Counted from the stretch's first letter, positions 1 through 8,678 are shown. The stretch: 64,000 nucleotides of DNA from Bacteroidales bacterium (GCA_017651185.1 JAGCDJ010000027.1:62001-126000); one strand, 5' to 3'. A program made the numbers and translations. Notes: a model not told the origin generated them from the sequence alone.

Positions 1-638
1 CCCACGCTAGTTGCAGCAAGCAGGTCACCATTGAACCGCTGGTACATACCATATACAACTTTGCCAGAAAATATGTCGGAAAACGACTTTACTTTTCCGT
101 TGGCGCAAAATTCCACCAAATTTCCATTGCAACTTACCCAAACGTTCTGCCCACGGTCAGTATAAATAGCCGTTATACCATTTGAAAATCCATAGTCGTC
201 GGAAATGACCGTCGTCGTTCCCGAATTGAACTCCATCAAGGAGTTATTTGCAGTTGAGTAAAAAAATCTTCCATCGGCAAGGGCGGAAATTTTTCTTATG
301 TTGCTACCTGTGAAATCGTTTTGCCATACATTGCCGTTCCTTATTGACAAACCCATAGTTGTTGCCACATAAATTTTTCCATCAGATGCAATACAAATGT
401 CGTTTATGGAATTGCCTGCAAGTCCATCGGCGGCTGTAATCACATCGAAATCAGCACCATCATACGAAACGAGACCATTTCTAGTACCTATTATGATATT
501 GCCATCAGCATCCTGCGCAACACAGGTTACTGTATCGGACGGAAGAACCTGCTCATAGTCGAAAACGACAGACGACTGTCCATATACACTTGCCAAGCAA
601 GTGATAATCAATGCTAAAATTAGCGATAGTCTTTTCAT
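1..638 (-). CDS. Secreted beta-propeller protein, N-terminal part (cut by window edge)
   Basis: The frame is open from an ATG at 636-638 to the left edge, so only about the first 212 residues are present. It opens with a clear Sec signal peptide (Lys-Arg, then a hydrophobic stretch ending near VYGQ). After this come repeats of about 40 residues with the pattern xxDGxIxVATxxGLxxxxG, which is how two-component-regulator propeller (Reg_prop) repeats look. Such propellers form the periplasmic sensor of hybrid two-component systems in Bacteroidota, or secreted proteins with a type IX sorting domain. Which applies cannot be decided without the missing C-terminus. A TAnnTTTG box lies 26 bases upstream. 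Confidence 0.75.
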   Translation of the reverse strand, partial: MKRLSLILALIITCLASVYGQSSVVFDYEQVLPSDTVTCVAQDADGNIIIGTRNGLVSYDGADFDVITAADGLAGNSINDICIASDGKIYVATTMGLSIRNGNVWQNDFTGSNIRKISALADGRFFYSTANNSLMEFNSGTTTVISDDYGFSNGITAIYTDRGQNVWVSCNGNLVEFCANGKVKSFSDIFSGKVVYGMYQRFNGDLLAATSV

Positions 639-663
639 TTGAATAAATTTACATGTATTGTCG

Positions 664-671
664 CAAATGTA
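664..671 (-). promoter_or_regulatory. Bacteroidota -7 box for the propeller gene
   Basis: The minus strand reads TACATTTG, a full match to TAnnTTTG, 26 bases before the ATG at 638. No convincing -33 element is visible. Confidence 0.5.
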
Positions 672-816
672 TGAAAATTATCGTTTCGGGCGAAACGCAT
701 TTTCGTAAAGTTATCATCATGCGGTTGATAACAAGATTGCAACGATGCTTGCGGCAAAAAAATGCACAATTTTGAAAATTGTAATTATTTTTTCAACAAG
801 ATTTATGGAAGTTGCA

Positions 817-824
817 TAAATTTG
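817..824 (+). promoter_or_regulatory. Bacteroidota -7 box for serS
   Basis: TAAATTTG matches TAnnTTTG and ends 23 bases before the serS ATG. The -33 region has only a T-rich run. The 209-base gap 639-847 holds this box and the opposing box at 664-671, and no other gene is seen in it. Confidence 0.5.
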
Positions 825-847
825 CACCCGATTAAATTTTTCAGAAA

Positions 848-2113
848 ATGCTTACATTAAAGTTAATACGCGACGACAAGGATTTCGTCATCAACCGTCT
901 GAAAATCAAAAATTTCGACGCAACAGAACTAGTAGAAAAGATAATAAACTGCGACGACCGCCGCAAGGAATGTCAGTTTGCAAAAGACAACATACTGAAG
1001 GAATTAAACACCATAGCCAAGCAAGTTGGTCAACTTTTCGCGCAAGGCAAGAAGGACGAAGCAGAACAGGCAAAGTCGAAGACTGCCGAAATGAAGGAAC
1101 AAGTAAAGGAACTTGAAGCAAAGCAAGCCGAAGCAGAAAAAGAACTCAACGGCTATATGCTGCTTCTCCCCAACACTCCGCACGAATCGGTTCCATGCGG
1201 CAAGGGCGAAGACGACAATGTCGTTGAAAAGATGGGCGGAACTATTCCCGAACTCAAGTTCAAGAAACCGCACTGGGAAATCATAAAGGATTTGAATATC
1301 ATCAACTTCGACCTTGGCACAAAGATTACCGGCGCAGGATTCCCAGTATATCTCGGCAAGGGTGCAAAACTTCAGCGCGCACTCATCACCTTCTTCCTCG
1401 ACGAGGCAGAAAAGGCAGGTTATGCCGAAGTTCTTCCCCCACTGATGGTCAACGAGGACAGCGGTTACGGAACAGGTCAGCTTCCCGACAAGGAAGGTCA
1501 AATGTACCATGCAACCTTGGACAATTACTATCTTATCCCAACTGCAGAAGTTCCTGTAACAAACCTATACCGCGATGTTATCCTCAACGAAAAGGATTTC
1601 CCGATAAAGAATGTTGCATACTCAGCATGTTTCCGTCGCGAAGCAGGTTCGTGGGGAGCAAATGTGCGCGGACTCAACCGTCTGCACGAATTCGACAAGG
1701 TGGAAATCGTACAGATTCGCAAGCCAGAAGATTCATACCAAGCATTGGAAGAAATGAAGACTCACGTAGAAGGTCTGCTCATTAAGTTGGGACTTCCCTA
1801 CCGCGTATTGCGTCTCTGCGGTGGCGACATAAGCTTCACCTCTTCGCTCACATTCGACTTCGAAGTATTCTCGGCAGCACAGGAAAAGTGGCTCGAAGTA
1901 AGCTCTGTTTCTAACTTTGAAGACTTCCAGGCAAACCGCCTGAAACTCAGATACCGCACCGCCGACAAGAAAACCCAGCTTTGCCACACTCTCAACGGTA
2001 GCGCACTTGCATTGCCAAGAATCATGGCTGCAATAATCGAAAACTACCAGACCGAAGACGGAATTATAGTTCCTGAAGTGCTGAGGAAATATACAGGATT
2101 TGACAAGATTTAA
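848..2113 (+). CDS. serS: Seryl-tRNA synthetase
   Basis: Charges tRNA-Ser with serine in the cytoplasm using ATP. The 421-residue protein has the usual length and layout. An N-terminal tRNA-binding helical hairpin rich in Lys, Glu and Gln spans roughly residues 35-105. The class II core follows, with the serine-site TAE in LIPTAEVP near 228-232, motif 2 (FRREAG...RGL..LHEFDKVE) from about 261, and motif 3 (GSALALPR) near 384. Motif 2 has FRREAG where FRSEAG is more usual. The start is an ATG just downstream of a -7 box. It is probably monocistronic, with inverted repeats and a hairpin terminator before recJ. Confidence 0.97.
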   Translation: MLTLKLIRDDKDFVINRLKIKNFDATELVEKIINCDDRRKECQFAKDNILKELNTIAKQVGQLFAQGKKDEAEQAKSKTAEMKEQVKELEAKQAEAEKELNGYMLLLPNTPHESVPCGKGEDDNVVEKMGGTIPELKFKKPHWEIIKDLNIINFDLGTKITGAGFPVYLGKGAKLQRALITFFLDEAEKAGYAEVLPPLMVNEDSGYGTGQLPDKEGQMYHATLDNYYLIPTAEVPVTNLYRDVILNEKDFPIKNVAYSACFRREAGSWGANVRGLNRLHEFDKVEIVQIRKPEDSYQALEEMKTHVEGLLIKLGLPYRVLRLCGGDISFTSSLTFDFEVFSAAQEKWLEVSSVSNFEDFQANRLKLRYRTADKKTQLCHTLNGSALALPRIMAAIIENYQTEDGIIVPEVLRKYTGFDKI

Positions 2114-2186
2114 AATAGTGTTTCTGGTTTATAATTTATAATTTCTGGTTGTGCAACCTAGAAACACAGAAACTTAGAAACTATTT
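2113..2186. repeat. GTTTCT/AGAAAC inverted repeats after serS
   Basis: The left arm AAATAGTGTTTCT (2113-2125) pairs with AGAAACTATTT (2176-2186) apart from one bulged base. Between them are further TTTCTGGTT and AACCTAGAAA copies that could form an inner stem. No function is assigned; it may fold in the serS 3' UTR. Confidence 0.4.
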
Positions 2187-2200
2187 ATATGGTTGTTCAC

Positions 2201-2230
2201 AAAAAAGTCGGATTTATTGCCGACTTTTTT
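2201..2230 (+). terminator. Intrinsic terminator upstream of recJ
   Basis: AAAAAAGTCGG (2201-2211) pairs perfectly with CCGACTTTTTT (2220-2230) around an 8-base loop, giving an A-tract/T-tract hairpin that could work in both directions. It lies inside the longest possible recJ reading frame, which argues against the upstream ATG at 2189. Confidence 0.75.
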
Positions 2231-2269
2231 CTTTTTAATATTATTTTTACCACCCCAAAATTGAAGACG

Positions 2270-3982
2270 ATGACGGAAAAGCTTTGGACAGTTAAGGAAT
2301 GTAACGACAGCCGGTCTGTTGAACGGTTGATGAAGGATGTTGGAGTGGACAAACTGATAGCTACCTTGCTTGTCCAGCGCGGAGTACACGACTACGATGA
2401 AGCAAAACGGTTTTTCCGTCCACAGCTCGACGACCTTTACGACCCTTTCCTGATGAAGGACATGGACAAGGCAGTTGACCGTCTTACACGCGCAATCGAC
2501 AATCACGAAAAAATATTGATTTTCGGCGACTACGATGTCGATGGCACCACAGCAACTGCACTTATGCTGCGCTACCTGAAAAAAAAGAATGCAAATGTCG
2601 ATTTCTACATTCCCGACCGCTACCTTGAAGGATACGGACTTTCTCAACAAGGAATTGACTATGCAGTACAAAACGGAGTAACATTGCTCATTACAGTTGA
2701 CTGCGGAATAAAGGGAAACGAAAAGATTGACTACGCAAACAGCAAAGGCATAGAGGTAATTGTTTGCGACCACCATACCGTTGGCGACGAACTGCCAAAT
2801 GCATACGCCGTACTCGACCCCAAACGCCCCGACTGCGACTATCCGTTCAACGAACTTTCGGGATGCGGTGTTGCATTCAAGCTGTTGCAAGGATATATTC
2901 AGAAACATAACCTCGACATCGAGGACATAACATGCTACCTCGACCTTGTTGCCGTCAGCATCGGTTCTGACATTGTGCCGATAATTGGCGAAAATAGAAT
3001 TCTTGCCTTCTACGGACTGCAGAAGCTGAACACATCACCCTGCACTGGTCTCGAAAGCATCATCGACCTTACCGACCTGAGCAACAAGGAAATACAAATC
3101 AACGATATCGTATTTAAGATTGGACCGAGGATAAATGCAGCAGGACGTATAGACACTGGCAAGACCGCAGTAGAACTGCTTACCACAACAGACCGTGACT
3201 TCGCATTGCAAATCGGCAATTCCATCGACGGCATGAACAGTTACCGCAAGGAAATAGACCGCAACATAACCGAGGAAGCCATTGCCCAAATTGAAGCAGA
3301 TGAAACTCTGAAAAATGCCTATTCAACCGTTGTCTTCTCACCAAACTGGCACAAAGGCGTTGTCGGAATCGTGGCATCGCGACTTACAGAATCGTACTAC
3401 AGACCCACTATCGTGCTTACCGAAAACAATGGACTGGTCGTAGGTTCAGCGCGTTCTGTCGAAGGTTTTGACCTGTACAGTGCGGTAACCGCCTGTGGTG
3501 ACCTGCTAGAAAGTTTTGGCGGACATACATACGCAGCAGGACTTACAATGAAGATGGAAAATCTTGAACCGTTCAAGCAAAGATTCGAGGAATATGTTCG
3601 CAACAATATCACCGAGGAACAGCGCCATCCTGTAATCCGCATCGACACCGAAATAATGATCAAGGAGATAACCCCGAAAACATACCGCATACTAAAGCAG
3701 TTCGCACCTTTCGGACCAGGAAACATGTCGCCAATATTCGCTTCCAGACAAATATACGACAACGGCATGGGCAGACAAATAGGCAAGAACCTCGAACACC
3801 TGAAACTGAAAATCGTTCAGCAGGTAGGCGACAACAACTGCATAGATGGTGTGGGATTCGGATTCGGCAACCGTTATGAGAAAATCTCAGACTACAAGCC
3901 ATTCGACATCTGCTACCACATCGCAGAAAATAACTTCATGAACCAGACCACATTGCAAATTCAACTGCTGGATATCAAGTAA
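2270..3982 (+). CDS. recJ: Single-stranded-DNA-specific exonuclease RecJ
   Basis: A 5'-3' single-strand exonuclease of DNA repair and recombination. The DHH-family motifs are present: GDYDVDGTT near residue 86 (motif I), VDCGI near 142 and CDHH near 166 (motif III). The DHHA1 signature GGHTYAAG is near 416, followed by an OB-fold-like C-terminus. At 570 residues it has the normal length. The frame extends 27 codons upstream to an ATG at 2189, but that extension translates a terminator hairpin. The ATG at 2270 is therefore preferred, giving MTEKLW at the N-terminus. Confidence 0.95.
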   Translation: MTEKLWTVKECNDSRSVERLMKDVGVDKLIATLLVQRGVHDYDEAKRFFRPQLDDLYDPFLMKDMDKAVDRLTRAIDNHEKILIFGDYDVDGTTATALMLRYLKKKNANVDFYIPDRYLEGYGLSQQGIDYAVQNGVTLLITVDCGIKGNEKIDYANSKGIEVIVCDHHTVGDELPNAYAVLDPKRPDCDYPFNELSGCGVAFKLLQGYIQKHNLDIEDITCYLDLVAVSIGSDIVPIIGENRILAFYGLQKLNTSPCTGLESIIDLTDLSNKEIQINDIVFKIGPRINAAGRIDTGKTAVELLTTTDRDFALQIGNSIDGMNSYRKEIDRNITEEAIAQIEADETLKNAYSTVVFSPNWHKGVVGIVASRLTESYYRPTIVLTENNGLVVGSARSVEGFDLYSAVTACGDLLESFGGHTYAAGLTMKMENLEPFKQRFEEYVRNNITEEQRHPVIRIDTEIMIKEITPKTYRILKQFAPFGPGNMSPIFASRQIYDNGMGRQIGKNLEHLKLKIVQQVGDNNCIDGVGFGFGNRYEKISDYKPFDICYHIAENNFMNQTTLQIQLLDIK

Positions 3983-4059
3983 TTCGAATTGACCCAAATA
4001 CAACCGAATACTACATAGTAATCGGAATAAGTTACTCGATAAAAAAAATACGAAAATCT

Positions 4060-4090
4060 TTTGTCGGTACGAATATATATATTATATTTG
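4060..4090 (+). promoter_or_regulatory. Promoter of the universal stress protein gene, with inverted repeat
   Basis: TTTG (4060-4063), 19 bases, then TATATTTG (4083-4090) is a textbook Bacteroidota sigma-factor promoter. The inverted repeat TTGTCGG (4061-4067) / CCGACAA (4091-4097) overlaps the -33 element and abuts the -7 box, which would suit an operator. Confidence 0.75.
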
Positions 4091-4142
4091 CCGACAATGA
4101 GAATTGTTTTTTTAATTTAATATAGTTCATAATAAAGACAGT

Positions 4143-4940
4143 ATGAGACCAATATTAGTACCGCACGACTTTACAGAGGTAGGCGCCTACGCTCTCGAAC
4201 ACGCCTATATGATTGGCAAGACACACAACAACCCTATCAGTTTGATTCACATCGTATCGAAGACTGATGAAATCGAACCCGCAAAAGCAAAACTGCAAGC
4301 TATTGCCGATGATTTCAAGAAGCAAAAGGGGAATGTAGAAATTACCGCAGAAGTAAGGAAAGGCGACCTCGACAAGGAAATATACAAGTACGGAACAGAA
4401 GTTAACGCACACCTCGCCGTAATGGGAACACACGGAATAAAGAACCTCAAGAAGGCAATCAAGATTGTTGAAAAGTTCGTCACCATTCCGTTCATCCTAG
4501 TTCAGAACCCACCAATCTACGGCGAATACGACCGTATCCTCATCCCGATTGACGCCGACAAGTCATCGAGAATCAGAGTTCAGTGGGTAAAATACCTGAA
4601 CACTTTGTTCGAAAGCAAGGTTTACATTATTTCATATAAGGACAGCGACGGATTCAGCAGAAAGGCAATACAAAACACCATCACTTTTGCTGAAAACATG
4701 TTCAACGACTGCCTCATCGACTACGACATAAAGTACCTCGAAAGCAAGAAGAATTTCTCGGACGAGATGTACAAGTACGCCAACGAAGCAGAATGTGACC
4801 TTGTTATCTTCATGACCGACCAGTACAAGTCGTATATAAAGGACATCAAGAATCCTGAAAACGAAGAGATGGCTGCCAAGATTCCAGCAATGTGCGTCAA
4901 CAAGCGCATCGACATCATCAAGTTGGGCGGATTCAATTAA
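4143..4940 (+). CDS. Universal stress protein (tandem UspA domains)
   Basis: The 265 residues form two UspA-like halves. The first opens with ILVPHDFTEVGAYALEHA and contains VMGTHGIKN near residue 98, which resembles the ATP-binding loop. The second opens with RILIPIDADKSS at about 138 and is more diverged, with FMTDQY in place of the glycine-rich loop. These cytoplasmic proteins are linked to stress survival, but the exact role is unknown. It stands alone between a strong promoter and a strong terminator, so it is its own transcription unit. Confidence 0.85.
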   Translation: MRPILVPHDFTEVGAYALEHAYMIGKTHNNPISLIHIVSKTDEIEPAKAKLQAIADDFKKQKGNVEITAEVRKGDLDKEIYKYGTEVNAHLAVMGTHGIKNLKKAIKIVEKFVTIPFILVQNPPIYGEYDRILIPIDADKSSRIRVQWVKYLNTLFESKVYIISYKDSDGFSRKAIQNTITFAENMFNDCLIDYDIKYLESKKNFSDEMYKYANEAECDLVIFMTDQYKSYIKDIKNPENEEMAAKIPAMCVNKRIDIIKLGGFN

Positions 4941-4964
4941 CAGATACTCACAAACTAGAATAAG

Positions 4965-4993
4965 AACAGCGGACAACGTTCCGCTGTTTTTTT
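4965..4993 (+). terminator. Terminator of the universal stress protein gene
   Basis: AACAGCGGA (4965-4973) pairs perfectly with TCCGCTGTT (4980-4988) across a six-base loop and is followed by a T run to 4993. Confidence 0.9.
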
Positions 4994-5033
4994 AAATCAA
5001 GCACAATAAATTTTCAACTATTAGGTTTGATAT

Positions 5034-5606
5034 ATGATGAAGAAGATTGCCGTAATATTAATCCTGTCGATACTAAGCATTGCCGGATTCTCTCAGGTTC
5101 AACCCGATGAATACCAGCAAGGAGGATTCTGTTCTTTCAACGGACAATTCTACCCAGTAGAAAAAGGGATGTCGATAACTCTCGGTGGCACCTGTGGATT
5201 CATCATCAAGGATTTCCGAATAGGCGCATACTTCGACGGAATGAGCAAAGCCGCCAAGATAACTGGAAAAGACACAAACCCATATAGTTTAAGACAAAGC
5301 CACGGCGGTATATATTTTGGTTATCCATTCTTCAACGACCACAACTTCCACCTTCTAACCGACATTAAAGTTGGTTATGGTTCATCGGCGCTAATAAACG
5401 CAGTAACTCGCAAAGGATTCGACAAGGCGGGATTTGTAGCCATAGTTCCATCGGCGGCAGTTGAATATTCAATAACCGACATTCTGAAAATCTCACTCGG
5501 AATAAACTACCAGTTCCACATAAAAGTAAAAACGCCAGAACTATACAAGCAGTCGGTTCTTAACGCACCAGGTATTTACCTTGCACTTACACTCGGACTT
5601 TTCTAA
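5034..5606 (+). CDS. Secreted protein, probable outer-membrane beta-barrel
   Basis: Function not recognised. It has 190 residues with a clear signal peptide (MKK, hydrophobic core, cut near FSQ). The mature part alternates Gly/aromatic strands such as GGIYFGYPFF, LLTDIKVGYGSS and ISLGINYQFH, and ends in GIYLALTLGLF. A C-terminal Phe after an amphipathic strand is typical of small outer-membrane barrels. Two adjacent ATGs (5034 and 5037) are possible starts. The stop overlaps the end of the convergent trmN6 gene by four bases, with no space for a terminator. Confidence 0.65.
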   Translation: MMKKIAVILILSILSIAGFSQVQPDEYQQGGFCSFNGQFYPVEKGMSITLGGTCGFIIKDFRIGAYFDGMSKAAKITGKDTNPYSLRQSHGGIYFGYPFFNDHNFHLLTDIKVGYGSSALINAVTRKGFDKAGFVAIVPSAAVEYSITDILKISLGINYQFHIKVKTPELYKQSVLNAPGIYLALTLGLF

Positions 5607-6310
5607 AATTTAAGGTAATAATCCTTTGTCAGCGACTTGTATTTCTCGCTGAAATCGTGACGCGCACCATTTTCGATAAACAAAGTGTCGCAAATTGGTT
5701 CACACATTTTCCTACTTAATTCCACAATAGTGCGTATAGGCAACGTGTCGGGATGCGACGAGACATATAATCTTGAAACAGCATACAAACCTAATTCTGA
5801 GGAAACTTCCTCGAATTGCTGGCATTGCTCGGTGGGATAAATTACATAACAGCGACCATCAGGCGACAATAAACGATTAATCGCAAGCGCCAAATCCTTT
5901 ATGTTCAAGTTTAAATCGTGACGAGCAATAGCCCTTCCCTTCTCCGGAGCAACCACATCGGTGGTATAGAACGGCGGATTTGACACTATCAGGTCGTACT
6001 TTTCTTCTGGCAAAAAATCCTGCACTGAGGAATGAAAGACGTCTATCCTCTCGCGCCAATTGCTCTGCTCTACATTGAATTTTGCCACCTCTACCGCTTC
6101 GGCGTTTATTTCGACACCATGAATCATGGCACTGCACTTCTGGGCAAGCATAAGACAGAGCAGACCTGTGCCTGTACCAATGTCAAGGATACGTTTCGCG
6201 TTTTTGCAATCCACATAAGCACCAAGCAACACACCATCGGTGCCGACTTTCATTATCGACTTGCGATGCATCACACGGAATTGCTTGAATGTGAAGAAGT
6301 CGTCACGCAT
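5603..6310 (-). CDS. trmN6: tRNA1(Val) A37 N6-methyltransferase
   Basis: Predicted to methylate N6 of A37 in tRNA1(Val) using S-adenosylmethionine (TrmN6/YfiC family). The SAM-binding loop DIGTGTGL is at residues 43-50, the acidic GVEIN at 65-69, and the catalytic NPPF of N6-adenine methylases at 111-114 in IVSNPPFYTT. The N-terminus FTFKQF....HRKSIMKVGTDGVLLGA is the family signature. Its ATG overlaps the stop of the upstream gene by one base (TGATG), so the two are translationally coupled. Confidence 0.9.
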   Translation of the reverse strand: MRDDFFTFKQFRVMHRKSIMKVGTDGVLLGAYVDCKNAKRILDIGTGTGLLCLMLAQKCSAMIHGVEINAEAVEVAKFNVEQSNWRERIDVFHSSVQDFLPEEKYDLIVSNPPFYTTDVVAPEKGRAIARHDLNLNIKDLALAINRLLSPDGRCYVIYPTEQCQQFEEVSSELGLYAVSRLYVSSHPDTLPIRTIVELSRKMCEPICDTLFIENGARHDFSEKYKSLTKDYYLKF

Positions 6311-7071
6311 CAGGCAACGGGATTTTGGTTAACGCCAGAACCAAAAAGTGCAAAGTCGTACTTAATTGGGTCGGCGGGGTCGAATTTGCGAAGGTTGCTG
6401 GTAAGTTCAAGCACCGATTTCCAGTCGTTCTGCTTACGAGTAAGCAGGTTTAAATCGCGGGCGCAACGTCCACAGTGAACATCGAGAGGAATAAGCAAGT
6501 CGGCGGGACTAATGCACTTCCACAAACCGAAATCTACTCCACGACCATCGTCGCGCACCATCCAGCGCAGGAACATATTCAGTCGCTTGGCTGCCGAACC
6601 TTTGGTAATATCGGAAATATGACGCATATTGCGCGGTTCATGCGGAATCTCAAACAGTACAGAATGGACATTCATCAGGTTTTTATCCATTTCCTTATGC
6701 TTGGAAAATACGGATTCGAGACCACCATGATTACGGTAAATATTTGCCAGCGAACGCACAAAGAAACGCATGTCGTCGCCATTGAAGGTACGATGAACCG
6801 CAGCATCAAGAGGTTTCAAATCCTTTGCCTCGAAATTCATCACGAAATCGTAAGGGGCATTGTCCATAAGCCGCATGAAGCGTTTTGCATTGTTTATTAT
6901 CATCTTACGGTTGCCCCAGGCAATCATCGATGCGAAAAATCCGCTAATTTCAATATCCTCCTTACGCGAAAACGTATGGGGAATCTGTATTGGATCGTTA
7001 TCAATAAAACTGCTTACGGCAAACTTTTCGTACCGCTCATCTAGCAAGTCTTTTGTAGTCTGAAAGTCCAT
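6310..7071 (-). CDS. TIGR02757 family protein
   Basis: A 253-residue protein resembling the conserved TIGR02757 family of Bacteroidota and other bacteria. The family has no settled function; parts recall helix-hairpin-helix DNA glycosylases. Visible conserved stretches are FFASMIAWGNRKMI, GLWKCISPADLLIPLDVH and CARDLNLLTRKQNDW. The frame could begin at 7110, but a TAnnTTTG box at 7087-7094 lies inside that extension and the extension would run into the divergent gene. The ATG at 7071 (MDFQTT) is therefore used. Coupled to trmN6. Confidence 0.8.
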   Translation of the reverse strand: MDFQTTKDLLDERYEKFAVSSFIDNDPIQIPHTFSRKEDIEISGFFASMIAWGNRKMIINNAKRFMRLMDNAPYDFVMNFEAKDLKPLDAAVHRTFNGDDMRFFVRSLANIYRNHGGLESVFSKHKEMDKNLMNVHSVLFEIPHEPRNMRHISDITKGSAAKRLNMFLRWMVRDDGRGVDFGLWKCISPADLLIPLDVHCGRCARDLNLLTRKQNDWKSVLELTSNLRKFDPADPIKYDFALFGSGVNQNPVA

Positions 7072-7086
7072 TATTAAAAATTTGTC

Positions 7087-7094
7087 CAAAAATA
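7087..7094 (-). promoter_or_regulatory. -7 box for the TIGR02757/trmN6 operon
   Basis: The minus strand reads TATTTTTG, a full TAnnTTTG match, 15 bases upstream of the ATG at 7071. It faces the start of the LysE-like gene, so this is a compact divergent promoter region. Confidence 0.5.
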
Positions 7095-7140
7095 AGGATT
7101 TTTGAAACATTCTTTGAAAAAAAGTTTGTTACTTTGCAGT

Positions 7141-7788
7141 ATGTTTTCTGAGATATGTGACGGAGCATCGGTAGGTCTTACGGCATCCATAACTGTGGGT
7201 CCTGTTGCTGTATTATGCATACAACGCGCACTCACTCGACCGCGAATATCATCATTCATTTCCGGGCTTGGCGTTGTATTCGCCGACACACTGATGGCTG
7301 CTTTGTCGTACTTTTTATACTCTCTGATTTTCAACAAAATACAAGAATACAAACCAATTCTTGGCGTCATTGGTGGCATCATCGTGATAATATTCGGTGT
7401 GTTCATGTTCAAGCGCAATGCCGTCAAGGACATACGACAAAGCAAGGACAACCGCAACTCGCTATGGCAGGACTTCATTTCTGTGGTAGGACTTACGCTA
7501 TCTAACTTCATTGGTGCAATGACATACATTTTCGCATTCTTTGCCATGTTCAATGTCGGCGCAGGCGATGGTGTTGCCGACAATAATGAATTGATTAAAG
7601 GCATACTGATAATGCTTGGCTTTGTGCTTGGTTCCTTTGCTTGGTGGACTTTCCTCACCATGTCGTTGAGTTTCTTCCGCAAGAAAATCAGGCCACGCCA
7701 CTTCGTGGTTATCAACCGAGTAGGCGGAACAATAATCATACTGCTGGGTATATATACGATAATATCAACATTTGTGGAAATAATCTAG
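7141..7788 (+). CDS. LysE family amino-acid exporter
   Basis: A 215-residue inner-membrane protein with about six hydrophobic segments. The N-terminal signature GxxxGxxxSxxxGPxxxLCIQR is that of LysE/RhtB exporters, and GFISGLG-type residues follow in SFISGLGVVFADT. The substrate cannot be told. An in-frame ATG exists at 7102, but it would add a polar stretch before the first helix. A TTACTTTG box (7129-7136) lies just ahead of the ATG at 7141, so the shorter form is preferred. The resulting leader would be very short or absent. Confidence 0.85.
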   Translation: MFSEICDGASVGLTASITVGPVAVLCIQRALTRPRISSFISGLGVVFADTLMAALSYFLYSLIFNKIQEYKPILGVIGGIIVIIFGVFMFKRNAVKDIRQSKDNRNSLWQDFISVVGLTLSNFIGAMTYIFAFFAMFNVGAGDGVADNNELIKGILIMLGFVLGSFAWWTFLTMSLSFFRKKIRPRHFVVINRVGGTIIILLGIYTIISTFVEII

Positions 7789-7790
7789 AA

Positions 7791-7850
7791 TTCAAAGATT
7801 TGATGATTTGAAGATTTGAAGATTTGAAAATTCGAAGATTTGAAGATTAG
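7791..7850. repeat. Short tandem repeat of an AAGATTTG-like unit
   Basis: About six imperfect copies of an 8-10 base unit (TTCAAAGATTTG, ATGATTTG, AAGATTTG and variants) sit directly after the exporter gene. The last TTTG (7839-7842) serves as the -33 element of the next promoter. Confidence 0.75.
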
Positions 7851-7869
7851 ATAAAAATCAATAAATTTG
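7839..7869 (+). promoter_or_regulatory. Promoter of the Bax-inhibitor-like gene
   Basis: TTTG (7839-7842), 19 bases, TAAATTTG (7862-7869): full agreement with the Bacteroidota consensus, 23 bases before the ATG. Confidence 0.75.
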
Positions 7870-7892
7870 CATTGTTTTAAACCATATACAAA

Positions 7893-8639
7893 ATGAATAT
7901 AACAAGGACATCAAACCCAACTTTGGGCAAAAACGCATTCGCCAGCGAACCTGTTGCCACCGATGGCAATGTAATGACACTGAAAGGCGCAATCAACAAG
8001 ACAATAATCCTATTTGCAATACTTTTGCTCACGGCAGTTGTTTCGTGGAAACTTACAATGTCTGGTAGCATTGCAGGACCTGCCTTACTTATTGGCGCAT
8101 CAATAGGTGCTTTCATTGTTGGCATGATTGCAAGTTTTTTCAAGAAGTCAGCCCCTATTACCGCACCCATATACGCGGCACTCGAAGGTTTCCTTCTCGG
8201 GGCAATCTCCTCTTTGTTCGAAGCAGCATACAGCGGAATCGTATTTCAGGCAGTAGCATTAACCCTGCTTGTTTTCGGACTTATGTTGTTCATGTATAAG
8301 ACCGGCATACTGAAAGCATCAGGTAAATTCATGAAAGGCGTAGTCATCGCAACTGGTGCAATAGGAATTTTCTACCTTGTAAGCTTCATCGTAGGTCTAT
8401 TTACACCAGCATTCAACGAATACCTTTTCGCCAATCCACTCATTGGAATAGCAATCAGCGTGGTAATAGTAATAGTCGCCGCTTTGAACCTAATCCTCGA
8501 CTTCAATACCATAGAAAGTTCGGCAAACTCGGGAGCGCCAAAATACATGGAATGGTATGCAGGATTCGGTCTAATGGTAACCCTTGTATGGCTATACATT
8601 GAAATATTAAGGTTGCTATCGTACCTTAGAAGAGACTAA
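7893..8639 (+). CDS. Bax inhibitor-1/YccA-like membrane protein
   Basis: A 248-residue integral membrane protein with about seven hydrophobic segments after a polar N-terminus of roughly 35 residues. The C-terminal segment GLMVTLVWLYIEILRLLSYL resembles the Bax-inhibitor-1-like family (PF12811 type). Relatives of this superfamily include pH-sensitive calcium-leak channels such as YetJ, but no function is established for this branch. It has its own consensus promoter and precedes dcp by 39 bases, so read-through into dcp is possible. Confidence 0.8.
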   Translation: MNITRTSNPTLGKNAFASEPVATDGNVMTLKGAINKTIILFAILLLTAVVSWKLTMSGSIAGPALLIGASIGAFIVGMIASFFKKSAPITAPIYAALEGFLLGAISSLFEAAYSGIVFQAVALTLLVFGLMLFMYKTGILKASGKFMKGVVIATGAIGIFYLVSFIVGLFTPAFNEYLFANPLIGIAISVVIVIVAALNLILDFNTIESSANSGAPKYMEWYAGFGLMVTLVWLYIEILRLLSYLRRD

Positions 8640-8678
8640 TACAACAATAAATAACATCTAATTCAAATTTTTTATCAG

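Noticed and set aside
1004..1510. Long reading frame opposite serS, and many similar frames opposite other genes
   Set aside because: They mirror the codon pattern of the real genes on the other strand, have no recognisable domains and no promoter.
5022..5029. TAGGTTTG as a -7 box for the gene at 5034
   Set aside because: It ends four bases before the ATG, too close for a normal start of transcription. The AGG is more likely part of a weak ribosome binding site.
7072..7110. Longer start of the TIGR02757 protein
   Set aside because: It covers a TAnnTTTG box and collides with the divergent exporter gene.
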